This document shows positions 26,100-38,875 of a DNA stretch of 64,000 nt, one piece after another. The notes under the pieces are model-generated. The model worked only from the letters and a program-made list of their open reading frames with translations, was not told where the DNA came from and did no database searches. Source of the stretch: Prochilodus magdalenae. Taxonomy: Eukaryota > Chordata > Actinopteri > Characiformes > Prochilodontidae. The first letter of the stretch is position 1; every line of letters begins with the position of its first letter. The position numbers and the translations under genes were made by a program. The stretch spans positions 930,001 through 994,000 of the forward strand of contig JAMWET010001661.1 in assembly GCA_024036415.1 (NCBI GenBank). The letters are read 5' to 3'.

Positions 26100-26870
26100 G
26101 AATAGGAGCAACTGAGACCCTGCTACAGCACAGCAACCTAGTAAAACCTTTGCAATCTCTCGTGACCACAGCAACAACCTAGTAATACCCTCATTATTAC
26201 CTGGAGCACTCTAACAACCACCTGGGTTACTATAGCAACAAGCTAGCAATATACTGGAAACCTCCACGAATACCCTAGTGACCACCAAGTAGCACCCTAA
26301 CAACCGCTTGGGATGCTGTAGCTGTAGCAATACACTAGGAACCACCAGAAATAACGACCACCCAGCAACACCTTTCCAACCAGCTGGAACACCACAGCAA
26401 CCACCTAGCACAACTTGCAACATTCACCTAGAAACCACCTGATACACCCCAGCAACCGCCTAGCAACATCTTAGCTGCCACCTTGGATACTATAACAAAA
26501 ACCTAACAATACTAAGAACCATCTAGGAACCACATGAAATACCCTAGCCACCCCCAGCAACATCCTAGCCTTAAAATATTATATCAACCACCTAACAATA
26601 TACTCCAACCACCAAGAATACCATAAAACCACCTTAGTGTCTACATGGAACACCCCAGCAACTACCAAGCTATACACTTTAAACCACTAGGAAGATCATA
26701 CGAACCACCTGGCAACACCTTAGCAACCGCTTGGAACAACCCAGCAACAACCTAGCAATACACTACCTAGCAAACATCTAAAATAACAAAGCAACATTCA
26801 ACTTTAGAAACCACCTGAGATACCGTAGCAACTGTGTACCAACACCTTGGCAACCAATTAAAATCCCCTT
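26100..26870 (+). repeat. Degenerate minisatellite, 'CTAGCAACCACCTGGAA' type
   Basis: About 770 bp is made of loosely repeated phrases such as 'CTAGCAACACC', 'CAACCACCTGG' and 'ACCCCAGCAACC', with a basic step near 20 bp and a doubled period near 40 bp. No two units are identical. The same motif family appears inverted at 32590-32900 and in the same orientation at 47530-48070. It has no coding value: the minus frame of 70 codons in it follows from the repeat. Confidence 0.85.
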
Positions 26871-27924
26871 ACAAACAAATGGCAGGGCCTGGAAACAGCA
26901 TAACACTGCAATCGCTGTCTTCTGTAGGAGATGCAGCTTTCTTGCTGACGCACTGCGAAACTTGCTCAGGCAGCATGCATAAGAGTGGACTGCACATTGC
27001 TATGGAAATGCTTTTTGTAAGTTTGTAGCTGAAGTGTGGATTATATTCCTGTTCACGTGTTCAAAACCAAACAAAATGAAAACTGACAAATGTATGGCTT
27101 CTGAGACGGTGCTGAGACATTACGTTATTAAAAAGGAGCAGATTAAAGGCCATAAATAGCTGCTCCTCGTCGTAAAAGGCTTCATGTATCTTTCTTCAGC
27201 TGTTTATTGCTACCACACAGCGGCAGGAAAAATGTAAGGACTGAACGGAATGCCAGGTTTGCAGGAATGGAAACAACTTTTAGAAGACGAAGTATCCATC
27301 TCTGTTTGAAATCAATATGCCTCTCCAATCATTTCATTCACTGTTATCATGTTGTGAGGGAATAGCAAGGAGCATGTGAATCGTTAGCTTCACATCCATC
27401 AACAGAGCCGTCTGTCTCCGTATGCTTTGTGCTTGTATTTTATACTGTTGAACATAACCTCGTCCTGTGAAAGACAGACTCCCACTCAACTGGCGTATGT
27501 TCTGTCTCTTTGTCCAACACAGGAATGTTGTGTGGACCCTGAAGATAAGGATAAAAAGAATGGAGATGATACACACAATCCAATGGGATCACAACCAACA
27601 GCGCTTTTATGAGGGGGCAGTGAATGTACTGAAAGCTGTTAGCCGATACGGATGTTCTGAACATGAATTAATTTTGCTTTACAATACAGTGTTAAATCTT
27701 CTTTTACTGAAGGACACATCCATGAACTACCATGAACTACTACAAACTACCATAGGGATTTTTGTGAGCTAATAAATAACTTTATGATTATTAATCCTTT
27801 GGAACTACCTTGTTTTCTGCATTGATAACTAATGAAATGTCAGTTTGGTCGTTATGTAAGATACAATTACAGACAAGCTAACATATAATAACACACCATC
27901 CAATACCTTTGGTGCAAAACTGAT
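26871..27924. other. No recognised gene; overlapping frames of uncertain value
   Basis: Between 27334 and 27772 four overlapping frames occur on both strands; the longest is 101 codons on the + strand (27467-27772). None has a domain, a visible splice site arrangement or a matching neighbour exon. I treat them as chance frames. Confidence 0.4.
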
Positions 27925-28115
27925 CAAACACCATTAGTTACTGACCTCACTAAAGCTCAACCAAATCCTCACAACAATGTTGAAACATCAGTACCTGACC
28001 TAACTAACGCTCAGTCAAATCTATACAGCCATGTTAAACATGAGTGAATGCTCTCAATCAAATCCTCAAAGCAGTGTTCCAACATCTAGTGAACAGTCTT
28101 TCAGAGGAATGGATG
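27925..28115 (+). pseudogene. Tc1-like 3' coding fragment with internal duplication
   Basis: 'CATCAGTACCTGACC', 'CTCAGTCAAATC' and 'CAAAGCAGTGTTCCAACATC' followed by 'TAGTGAACAG' read like the region just before the C-terminus of a common fish Tc1 family. The first part ('ACTGACCTCACTAAAGCTCA' .. 'AATCCTCACAACAATGTTG') repeats in the second part, so the fragment seems partially tandem-duplicated. There is no open frame and no terminal repeat. Confidence 0.55.
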
Positions 28116-31100
28116 TTATGGATGTCCAAGAATAATTAGTGTCTATAGACCTGAAGCTAAATGTGCTTTTAACAAAATAGCTCTTCTTATGTTGCTTTCT
28201 TGTGCACATAGAAGCTATGCGATTTTGTTTGCTCTCAGATGCAGTTTTAAATGCCGTTTTCCCACTTTTCATGAGCTCATGAATAATTTGATGAGCTCCA
28301 CTCTGATTGGCAGGTTTACAGTGAGACACCATAATGATCACACAGAAGCAACATGTCCAAATGGACTAAATAAAAGAAGCATGTGTAAATAAGCTCCGCC
28401 CTCATACTATTTAGCTAGCTATGCTCGTTACTTGGAGCTTGCTAGTAATTTAGTTAACCTTTAGTGTAAGATAGCCTTCAACCAGCATACAATGATAAAG
28501 TCACAAAACATTGCCGATACTTACTGTTTGCTGTTGGGGTTTAGATACTACTAAAGGTGGAACAGCTTCTCTCTACAGGTTTATAGTTTCAAATGCCGAG
28601 TGAAGCTGCTGGATATTGTTTAAGAAACTTTAAATTAAAGTTGTCTGGAATCCTGTTAAAGATGCGGGAACTGAAGCTGGTTTGCCAGCAATGGCAAATT
28701 GTCCATTCTGCCTTAAACGGTACAGCATTTAAGATGTAAATGAACATTAAATCCAGAAGCTGGCAAATAGGAAACCAACTACAGCCCTGTTTAAAGATAA
28801 ACATCTAACATACCAGCTGACAGTTTGGTTCCTTGAGAAGGGTATGAGGAGTGCTGACTTTCACTTCACAGCCTAGAACAGTTCTGCACCTAGTCCAGAA
28901 TTTCCGTTGCTATTGCCACCCTCTCTTGTAAATGCAGAATTTGTATATGAAGAAGGAACAATAGTGTTTGAGGTTCAGGATATGTCAGTTCTGTGTACTG
29001 AACTTTCCTTACTCAACTTTGACCATACAAATACAGGTTTCTGCTCTATGGCAGCTTTAAGAAACTCCCGTCTGAGTTTCTAAACTTACAGTACAAAGCA
29101 CTTTACCTCTCAGCTCTAACTTATGAGTCCCAGGCACTCTCTCTCTGATGAATTTCAATCATTATTGTCTCACCCTCAACCCATCCTCCTAACACACCTT
29201 TCAGAAATGCTGCTTTATGAATGACAGTAAGGGGGGAAATGTTTTTTTAGGGAAATTGACTTCGAGAGCTGTCATTGTAGCAGAGCAGAAAAGACACAAA
29301 AAGTATTTCTGAAGAAAATTCTGATTCTTAACTAGGAATAAAGAGGATCCATATGATGTCTAAGATCTAGTGCATACAATACATAGTTGGTTGATAACAC
29401 AGTTTTGAATTTGAGTGCACTGGATTAGAAACAATGACAATCTAATGTCTATGAGGACAAAATACAGAATATCAGCTTTTATTTGAGGCTATTTACATGT
29501 GTATGGGGGAACAGCATGGGAATCAAAGAGGAACATTTTAGGAGAATGCTATTTTCTATAATTACTTAGTGTCTCTTAACCATATTTGCTGTTGGTGAGT
29601 TCTTTGCATGTGTCAAGTACTGTTGCTAGCTTCATAAGGAAAATACTGCAGCTGGCCTGGAATGTGGGCTAACTACTCTAAATGGTTGCATGTACTTATA
29701 TAGTATATGGTGTATGCTAGCAATTGTAGTTTGATGGCTTGGTATTGATTTGTGCCTGGTGTAGGCTAACATGAATCTTGGTGATGAGCAAGCAAACGTA
29801 CATTTCTGTAGCATAGCTAATCCTGAGTTTGATTGAAGCTCATAACTCCCCACCTCCAAACTGAGAAAACAAAGAAAACACTCCCTTAACCTGGAATTCC
29901 TACTCAGAAAGTTGAGACTGTGTTCACAAGCTCAGTGTATTATCAGAGGTGCTGCCGCCACCAGAAAGTGAGGCAACTGCTTGAGGATCCAGATCAGTGA
30001 GGACCCCTAAACGTATATTGATAGCTTTTAATTACAAGTTGTCATATATTTTTTATATTTCTATTTTGAGAATAATAGTATTATGGGCAATATTTACATT
30101 TCACAATGTTTTTGTTAGTCTTAGATTATTTGTAATATATTGTTGATTAACTGTGGTTGGAATGGCCCCAACAAACTCTACAATTGCCCCTGTGTATGAT
30201 GTCTAATTAGCATGGCTACTTGATCTATCAATATCAATTACAGTACTGTTTCTCTACTGTAAAATGATATTTACTATAGATCAGTCAAAATTCAGACACG
30301 GTAATGGATTAAACTATAAGACTCACCATAAAAGGTAAATACATCATGAAAGTTATCGATAATATCACTTACATTAGTAGCTAGCTCGTTGTAACAATAG
30401 TTGTTCTAAAGAAGAACCACTTAGCTTGAATGTCCAGATGTTGGTAAAATGTTTTTCCACCTTTAGTAAAGTCAAAATACAGAACATACCAAAGGTTAGC
30501 CAAACGTAGAGTTTGGACTATGTGTAAAAGTCTTATTTCTATACAATAAAGTCTTATTTCTATACCATATATCAAAGCGGCAGTGTGTAATGGGGGGGAT
30601 CCATTAGTGCACAATTACCTGCTACTAGGTAAGTTTAGAATGAGCCTTTCATATCTACATAGGAGCAGGTCACTTCTAATAGAGGGTGCCATTACCATGT
30701 TTCTGTACTGTACTGTACTGTACTGACTGTAGCGAGTCCCTTTGACATTTTAGGTTTCACGGCAGCTTGAATTTGATGCCTTAGCACTGGCTGGAGTATG
30801 CAGAAAGAAGAACTGACGAAATTATGCATGTTTATTGATAGCTCTGTAAATGAAACTCCAGGTATGATATGTTGATTGCTTATCTCTCCTTATCAAAGCT
30901 AATACCAGCATTAAAATATTAAGGATAAAGTCAGCTTCTTGTTTTCCAACTTCTTGTTCCAATTGTCTGTTTCCATCTTAATTGGTGCATCAATTACTTT
31001 ATATAGAATTCTTTAGAATGCAACTGCACGACCATTTAATGTGGCATGGGAAAATAAAAATAAAAAAAAGCCGGCAAAAGTCTTTTTAAGAGAATGTGTT

Positions 31101-31856
31101 CAGCATCAGGATGTTTTGCTAGTTTAAAATAAATACTGTATAAACTAAATAAATGTTAAGCTAAGTCTGAACATTAAAAACACATTAAAATATTTGAAAT
31201 ATTCTACATTGTACTAATAATATGAGCTTGCTCAATGCTGGCTTTTATGTTGTGCAAAACAGAAAGAGTAGCGAAATAATTGTAATGAACTTTGAGTCGA
31301 TATTTGTAGCTACCTTTTCAGCAAAAACATGTTCTCACAGCAGCTGGATCATTTAGAACTGTGAAATGATTCTCTAGTGTTTTTTAATGACTTCCATAAA
31401 AAACATTCCATTAAATCAAAAATGACCCTGATTTTCATGTACAAGTACTATTTTATACTCTAAATGTGCACATTTCATATAATGCACATTATTGCACTTC
31501 TTTAAGTGAATCTTTAACAGGTTACTCAGCCCTTCTGATCCATTTGTTTTGAGGTGTATACAGTATGTGGGTCAGAGTTTGAAATGTGATTATTATAGAC
31601 AGCGAGTGAGAAGAGAGACACTTTAGGTTTGGTATTGATCTGGAAAATATCTGCATCACTCATGTCAATGGCTATAACAGCCACAGGCCAAGAAGCATAT
31701 GGTGATTCATCATCATGGATTATTTTGTTGAAACCTTTACTAAAAGTAAGCCTAGTAATCAATACTCCTCAGATATCAAAATAAGGTCCCCCACCAGCAG
31801 TGGTAAACTTAAAAGATCAAATGAACATGCAGGATACAATAGGATGTATACAATGA
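28116..31856. other. No gene recognised
   Basis: This is AT-rich, with short frames only. A small pentanucleotide run (CTGTA)4 is at 30703-30725. No other structure is supported. Confidence 0.5.
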
Positions 31857-32430
31857 TGATAATAATAATAATAATAGTAATAATAGGAAAAATTATCAGC
31901 ACCATCATCATCATCCTCGTCATAGTAGTAGTAGTAGTAGAACTAGTAGCAGTAGTAATAGTAAAAGTAGTAGTTATAGTAATAAAGTAGTATTAGTAAA
32001 ATATTTGTATTAGTAATGTTAGAGCTAGTAGTAGTACTATAAGTAGTAGTAGTATTACTAGTAAAAGTAGTAGCAGTAGTAACTGAAAGTAGTAGTAGGT
32101 GTAGTAGTAGTAGCAGTAGTAGTACTAGAAGTAGAAGTAGTAGTAGTAGAAAAAGCACTATTAGTGCAAGTAGTAGAAGTAGTAGTAGTAGTAGTAAAAG
32201 TAGTAGAAACAGTAGAAGTAGTAGTAGTAGTATTACTAGTAAAAGTAGTAACAGTAGTAGTAGACATAGTAGTAGAAGTAGAAGTATTAGTAAAAGTAGT
32301 AGAAACAGTAGAAGTAGTAGTAATAGTACTTCTAGTAGTAGAGGCAGCAGCAGTAGTAGCAGTAGAAGCAGATAAATTAGTAGAAGTAGTAGCAGTAGTT
32401 GTAGTAGTAGTAGTAGGATTAAGTAGTAGG
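31857..32430 (+). repeat. Long imperfect (TAG/AGT)n trinucleotide tract
   Basis: A short (ATA)n introduction (about 31858-31885) and a brief (ATC)n patch lead into roughly 500 bp dominated by TAG triplets from 31922, with scattered AAG, TAT and CAG variants. The minus strand shows a 168-codon nearly all-leucine frame and a 129-codon threonine-rich frame, and the + strand a valine-rich one. All three are the same triplets read in different registers, not genes. Flanking sequence is unique. Confidence 0.95.
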
Positions 32431-32589
32431 AAAAAGGCAGTACACACACAAACAGCTAATTAAATACAAATCATAATTAACCCTAAATGATAAATCAGAA
32501 CATGAGAATTCATTAATACACTAACTTGGCTTGAAACAAACAAAATAACATAAAAAACAGTTAGTACAGTAAAAAAATTAACCTGGTTG

Positions 32590-32900
32590 TAGACTGTTGC
32601 TATAAGATAGTAGGTGAATCTAAGGTTGTTGATAAGATGTTGCTACACGATTGCTCTGAAATTCCATGCAGTTCCTAAGACGTTGCTAGGCAGTTGCTAT
32701 GGTATCTCATAGGTTTGCTAAGGTGTTGCGAGGCAGTTGCTAAAGCAGTTGTGAGGTAGTTTCTATGGTGTTGCTAGACAATTGCTATGGTATCCCAGGT
32801 GGTTGTGAAGGTATTGCTAGTTGGTTGCTGTGGTATTCTCTGTAGTTGCTGTGTTGCTGTGTGACTGATATGGTACTCCAGCTGGTTGTTAATGTTCTGT
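32590..32900 (-). repeat. Degenerate minisatellite, inverted copy of the 26.1-kb type
   Basis: Phrases such as 'TTGCTAGGCAGTTGCTATGG', 'GGTGTTGC' and 'TATCCCAGGTGGTTG' are the reverse complement of the CTAGCAAC..CACCTGG units at 26100-26870 and 47530-48070. About 300 bp is present and the units are equally degenerate. It runs close up to the Tc1-like fragment that follows. Confidence 0.8.
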
Positions 32901-32944
32901 CTGTGAACAAAGCAGTTTTACAGAAAAGCAGTTTTACCTACCCC

Positions 32945-33354
32945 AGAGCTTTATACTGTCCTATGCAATGTGGAAGCTTCACCAGCATTCAGCTTACCCA
33001 TCCATTGATCATGCTGTTTAGTCAGAGACTTGGTATGGTGGTATGCTGACATTACTCTGGATACCGTGGCTCTTGATACATCACAAAGACTTGCTGTCTT
33101 GGTCACAGATGCGCCAGCAAGACGTGCACCAACAATTTGTTCTCTTTTGAACTCTGGTATGTCACCCATAATGTTGTGTGCATTGCAATATTTTGAGCAG
33201 AACTGGTCTCTTACCTGCTAACTGAACCTTCACACTCTGCTCTTACTGGTGCAATGTGCAATTAATGAAGATTGGCCACCAGGCTGGTCCAATTTAGCCA
33301 TGAGACCTCCCACACTAAAATGACAGGTGTTTCAGTTTCATTGTCCAACCCCTG
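32945..33354 (-). mobile_element. 5'-end fragment of a second Tc1-like family
   Basis: On the minus strand the element begins CAGGGGTTGGACAATGAAAC at 33354, next to TA (33355-33356). It continues through a short leader to an ATG at 33169. The terminal sequence is one I recognise from a common fish Tc1-like family. The frame leaves the family shortly after the first helix-turn-helix, and no right end is found, so the copy is truncated at about 32950, next to the minisatellite. Confidence 0.85.
32951..33169 (-). pseudogene. Tc1-like transposase, N-terminal DNA-binding part only
   Basis: The 72-codon frame opens MGDIPEFKREQIVGARLAGA and continues VTKTASLCDVSRATVSRVM, a paired-like helix-turn-helix (about residues 6-45). 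This domain binds the terminal repeats in intact relatives. After about residue 48 (YHHTKS) the sequence no longer resembles the family, and the GRPR-like linker, second helix-turn-helix and DDE catalytic core are absent. A full-length protein would be about 340 residues. Nothing suggests that it is expressed. Confidence 0.85.
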
Positions 33355-33356
33355 TA

Positions 33357-36300
33357 GATGTACACAAAGTCATTTCATAGTGGTTTGATGTGAGAGAACT
33401 CATTGTGGAAAAACTTGTCATCTTGTGGATGCAGGGGTCACAGTGTGTCCAATGAAAAAATAACTGATTTATTCAAAACCACTTGTTAGCCTATCCATGT
33501 GTTGTGATGTTTTAATGTGTTGTTGATGATGTTAATATAGCAGGAGACCTGGTTAAGTAAGTTTTTTTGCCTCACAACACTCATGTATCTTTCTACCGAA
33601 AATGCCTTGTATATTTAGATATCAAAAATATATGTGCTTTAGGTAAACCCACGTCACAAAAATCAGGCAATGTATTCATAACCATATTGTATAAAAACCA
33701 TCTGCTAGGGAGCGTTTAGAAGAAGACGTCTAGTCCTTAACACTATCACACCAAACCACCCTGAATAGTTTTGTGTACATGTAAACCATTTCAATATGTA
33801 GATATTATGCTGGAATTCCTCTTCAAGGATGACCCACCAAGCACTGTAGTAACACTGTTGCTAAAGGTGATTGTTTCTATGAGCTCCAAGTGAGAAATAA
33901 TTACTATAACCACAACATGCTTTTGTTATCGCATAATAACTCTGGTGGCCAAACCACATTTGGAATGAATGATGGTTCAGTAACAGAAAAATTACTGCCA
34001 ACTCCACAGCAATGCAGGCTGTGATTCAGCAGGAATAAAAAACTCATTTAATCCCTCAAAAGAGGGGCAGCAAAGTGGGGAATATGCAGTTACCTGCTGG
34101 GGATTACAGATGTTTCCCTGAGAAGCATTTAAATCTCCTCAGTGGCGTCATCTTATCAATCACCCGCTAAGCACTCGGGACGTTTTGAATATATTATACT
34201 GTGCCTGATGTCTGCTACAAAGACAGCGTGAAACATGAGAGGAGGCTGATGAAGGGCTTTCTTCTCCGACTCAACCGAAGCCAATTACAAGTACTTTAAT
34301 TCTGAGTGGCTGCTGCATGGAAGTGTAATCTTTTCTTTTTTTCCATCTTTGCCTTGTTTTAGTATCAATGCAGTGGCCACCGCATCAACCTTGAGCTTGT
34401 TTGCGCTGTGGACTTTTATCCACCAAAGTGAAGAGTCTTGATCAAGTGCTCTTCGAAAATCAGGAGCTAGGTCCAGCTTTCTTCATCCATGCACACGTCC
34501 CATCATCTTCTCCAGCGGATTGCTGGACTCGAGAGAAATGAACTCACTCAAGACGTCAACTTAAGGCCAAACAAAGTAAAGCCGAGCGCCTCTCAAACCA
34601 GCAAAGTCCTCTAAGACTCAAAACTTCCCACTTCACATTCCGCCATGCTGAATCGTCCAGCTTGTCTATTTAATCACCAACCAACTTGACTTTTCAATCT
34701 TAAACTGAAGCAAATGCATAAGGCCATTCAGAGCGCATATTTATTTTGCGGTTGACCTTCTTATGGGTGAAGATGAGAGGGGAAACTCTCCAGAGCATTC
34801 TAGAAGAGCGAGGATGATGAGCATATATTTATTTCTACCACACTTTACGTTTAGCCCAAAAGTGGCTCCAAGGCAATTTTTCATAGCAGTAAATATGAAT
34901 AATAACAGTTCCTACTGAAGACGTAATTACAGCAACCTTGCAGAGCAAATGAAAGGGCAAATTCGCCATCCTGAATCCTTTTAGAAGAAAACTATGTGAC
35001 GTTCTCAACTTGAACATTTCATCTCAGTGCATCTGGGGGCTTTTATCTTTAGTGTGCGCCTAGACATTTGCATTTCCGTGGACTAAGACTATGTGTATAA
35101 GCAAAAATAATAGTAATAGTAATACATTAGGGATGTGAAACCATTAAAATAATTTATTGTAATGGTCTCATTTGCTCAAATGAAAATAAGCTTCATCTGA
35201 ATGTATATATTGCTATCAAAAATTCTGTAACATTATTTAAAATCCAGAACCTGAAAATCATGTAAAAAAAAAATACACAGACTGGGTAGGTTTGAAACTG
35301 TAAGACATGCAAATGGTTGTATATATCATGTACATAATATCATATCTATGATATATATTGTCAAAGAGTGTATATATCTTATATATAAAGCATAAAGTAA
35401 ATTAAATCTTAAGGGAACTAGAGGGGACAAATACAATGAAAATAAAATTCAGTAAAAACTATTACAAAAAACTAAAACAGAGCTGAACAGATAACCAGTG
35501 CTGTCCTAATACGATTTTTTAATATTTTATGGCTTTATGTTTTAACTATTTAAAAAGTCACTCAGATCTCAAGGCCAATAATTTGTCAAAAACTACAAAA
35601 AAGATAGTCATCATATTTAATCCTTGAATATTGCCTTGTGGGAAATATACAGCATAAAATATAATAAATAAATAATAATAATAATAAAATATATAAAGCA
35701 TACATTTGTAGCTGAATATAAACACATTACTAAAAAGTCATTTCAGACTTTTGAATTGTGGCATGTATGTGTATTTTTTTAATTATATGATTTTTATATG
35801 ATATTTTTCAGTTATTTTAGAAACTAAAATACCTTGTAAGTCCGTTTTTTAAATCCAAAATACCACACAAGAGTAACAAACTCCAGAATGACAGAGATTA
35901 AATTTTCTCCTCCGTTCCAAGCTCCACTTCATTACTCCACTGCAGAGATGCAACAAGAGATAAGAAATCTACACTTTTCATTTCATTTGTCAAAATTTCC
36001 CATGTTTCTTTAGAAGGTGTATATATCTAAGGTCTCATTCATCAGAGGGACTGTGGATTGGGTCTAAAATGAAATCAATAAAGAGTTTTTAACAATAAGA
36101 GGCTCCAAGAAAAAAGGGAAATTGACTGATGATACCTGGTGAGAGTCTCAATGCTAAATTGATTGGATTCTGCTCTGTTGTTAGGGCTCAGTGAGAGGAC
36201 GATGAATTGGACCTTGAGTTGCTGTGCAGGGTTTTGACTCGGGCCTTCTGGCACTTCGCTTTCCCACAATTCAATTTGTCAAAGGAGCAGCACCATTGCT

Positions 36301-38125
36301 AAAGTGTTAAATATACATTTACAGGAGAGTGTGTCAGTGAGGAAACACTATATGTCTTCATTTCTGTAATAAAGATGCAAAGCTTTATTGCAAGACATCA
36401 AACTATTACCATATACATTTAAAAATAAAATACAGTTTGTGTTCAGTTTAAGTTTTACATATTTACATCTTCAATAATATATAGTGTTCAAGCCCCCATT
36501 ACACCTTAAAAGTGTTTTATAACAGTTTTATGCAGCTTTCTTTTCATTTATGCATGTTGAAATTTCACAGCATGCTGAAATTTGAGAAAACTTAACTTTT
36601 GTCTTATCAGCTTTACTGTAAAACTAGACACTAAAAGTATTGTTCTGTAGCAGCAAAGATCATCCCCTGCTGTAATTTCTTTTATGAATTAGTGGTGAAA
36701 TTAATTCACATAAGCCTAGCAAGTTAATACTACCATGCTAGGAAAAGTCTGCATAGACCAATATTGCTGACCAGTGAAACCAGCATATCAAGTGTTTTAT
36801 ATTCTGGTCTTCCAGCACTACACCAACTTAAACCAGCAGACCCCACCAGCCTAAATCATCATAGAATGCATGCTCTTCTGTGCTGTGTTTTTAGCAAGGT
36901 GGCAAGCTACTAATTGCATGGGTTTGCTTAGCACGACCTGTATCAACATAAACTGAAGTGAAATATTTATTTTATAGGTCAGACTGTAATGTAGAAACTT
37001 CCTCTTTGCAAGTATCATGTCCACTGCAAAGACAAAGCTCATTTCAACTAGCTATGGGATTTAGAATCTACTGGATTTGCAGTGTCAGGTTAATAACAAG
37101 CTAACAGTGGTGTACATTCACTTTCCCACATCAAGTTTAATGCTCAAACGCCAAATTTTGCAGGTTACAAGACCAGGATGTTATGCACGCTTCAATAAAT
37201 ACTAGCAGAAACCATAAGTAGATCAGCACAGACCAGTTGAGGACAGTGTGCCATGCTTTAGACATGCAGATCTATTACTTGTTAGCAGTTTTGGCCTTGT
37301 AGCTTTAGTACTAAAACTAAAAACCTCTGACACCACCACATATCTTGGCTGATGCACATTTTGGGTAATTGGGAAATGATTTCTGGCCAAACCACTTTAA
37401 AAAGGAGGTAACAAGAGGACAGTTAGATAATTAAATAGCTAATTATTTGACCATTTTCAGCCTAATTTGTGAGTCAGCTTATGCTCCAGTGTACAGAACT
37501 GAAACCATTTAAACAGCTTTGTGTCTAACTTCTGTTTTTGCACTTGTTTGAAGTCAGAGTTTGCTGACAAACAAGCGAGGAGCAATCTTTGGTTTTAGGG
37601 GGAAAAAGGACAGAAGCATAAACAGCGGGGGACGTTTAGCCTGTGTTATGTGCTGGTCGCCTATTGAAAAGAAACAACAATTCACAGCCTCGCTCTCTAT
37701 AGCCTTAGCTGCGAGGCTTTTTCCGGAGATTTTGTTTCCAATAACACAATGGGCCGCTGGGAAATAAATGACAACAGCTTGAGAACACAGGGAAAAGAAC
37801 ATTAAAATAGGTCAATTAAATTCACGCAATCAATATGCAAAAGTGTTCATTCATTTTTAATAAGTGTGTTGAGACAGCACTGACTGAAATGTCTCAACCG
37901 TGTCGGAAGTGGAGGCTCTAGGCACAATCCGAAACGAACAAGCCTGTTGACTGTCTCATCGCAACCATCAAGGGAGAATCTCCAGTACGCTTACAGCACA
38001 GCCACTTTCCAAATGACAAACACACAGCAAATATCATAAAGGTTTGATACAGTCTGCATATTATTTATAGAGCTTCTGTTAATGTTCCATTATCAGAGAG
38101 AGCTTTTTTCCAGTATCTTTATACT
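33357..38125. other. No gene recognised
   Basis: Short frames only. The 34090-34330 interval is less AT-rich and low in repeats, a candidate for conserved noncoding sequence by appearance alone. Short A/T repeats occur, such as the (ATA)n patch around 35660-35690. Confidence 0.45.
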
Positions 38126-38282
<157 letters not shown>

Positions 38283-38283
38283 T

Positions 38284-38480
38284 CAATATTCTATGCCCTG
38301 TATAAACCTTGCATCTCTCATCTACCTCAGCCTTACCATAGTGCTATATGGAAATGTGTATATATCTTGATATATCATTGGTTTTATCCGTAACTTTATA
38401 TTAATGTCATAGCAGAACTGTAAATTAGTATAAACAGAGATTTTGTTGCCTATTATTATAGTGTCCTTCACACCTGTATA
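38284..38480 (+). repeat. LINE-like 3' end, truncated copy
   Basis: It shares 'ATTCTATGCCCTGTATA', 'TTGCATCTCTCATCTAC', 'CAGCCTTACCATAGTGCTAT' and 'CTGTAAATTAGT.TAAACA' with the copy at 39684-39965. It stops near 'CCTTCACACCTGT' without the tail present in the other copy, and the TA microsatellite lies immediately upstream. Confidence 0.75.
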
Positions 38481-38583
38481 TATATATTATATATTGGTGT
38501 TGGACCCTTGGTTCTATTGAAGGTTTATACTAACACTAAAGCAAACAAAGACATTTTCTCCAAATTCTATGCCTTAACTTTGT

Positions 38584-38875
38584 GATAGCAGTTTGGGGAA
38601 GGCCTTTTTTCTGCTCCAGCATGACTGTACCCCTAGGCGAAAAGCCAGCTCCACAAAGACATAGTGTGAGGAGATCGGTGTGGAGAAACACAGCCTGGTC
38701 TCAACTCTCAATGAACACTACCAGATGAATTCTGAATCTTCTTATTTAAAATCTGTGCTTATCCTTACAAATGCTCTATTGACTTTTGACTTAATTCCCA
38801 TGGTTTAGAATGGAAAATGTCCAACAAAGTAAATGTGATTGCCAGGTGTCCACATACTTTTGGTCATATTGTGCA
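38584..38875 (+). pseudogene. Tc1-like 3' relic with terminal repeat
   Basis: 'AGTTTGGGGAAGGCC', 'CCAGCATGACTGTACCCC' and 'AAAGCCAGCTCCACAAAGAC' correspond in order to the region holding the second catalytic aspartate (..QHDCAPVHKA..) of a common fish Tc1 family, here full of stops. After a large deletion, 'ACAAATGCTCTATTGACT' and the last block 'GGTGTCCACATACTTTTGG' correspond to the transposase C-terminal region and the terminal repeat of the same family. The E of the triad and most of the N-terminal half are missing. Confidence 0.75.

Noticed and set aside
26100..26870. CRISPR-like array of short repeats
   Set aside because: Units are degenerate and contiguous with no distinct spacers, in a eukaryotic context; it is a minisatellite.
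27467..27772. 101-codon + frame
   Set aside because: Overlaps several frames on both strands, no domain recognised and no exon context; most likely chance.
31943..32449. 168-codon leucine-rich frame (minus strand)
   Set aside because: It is the TAG triplet tract read in one register; neighbouring registers give threonine- and valine-rich frames of similar length.
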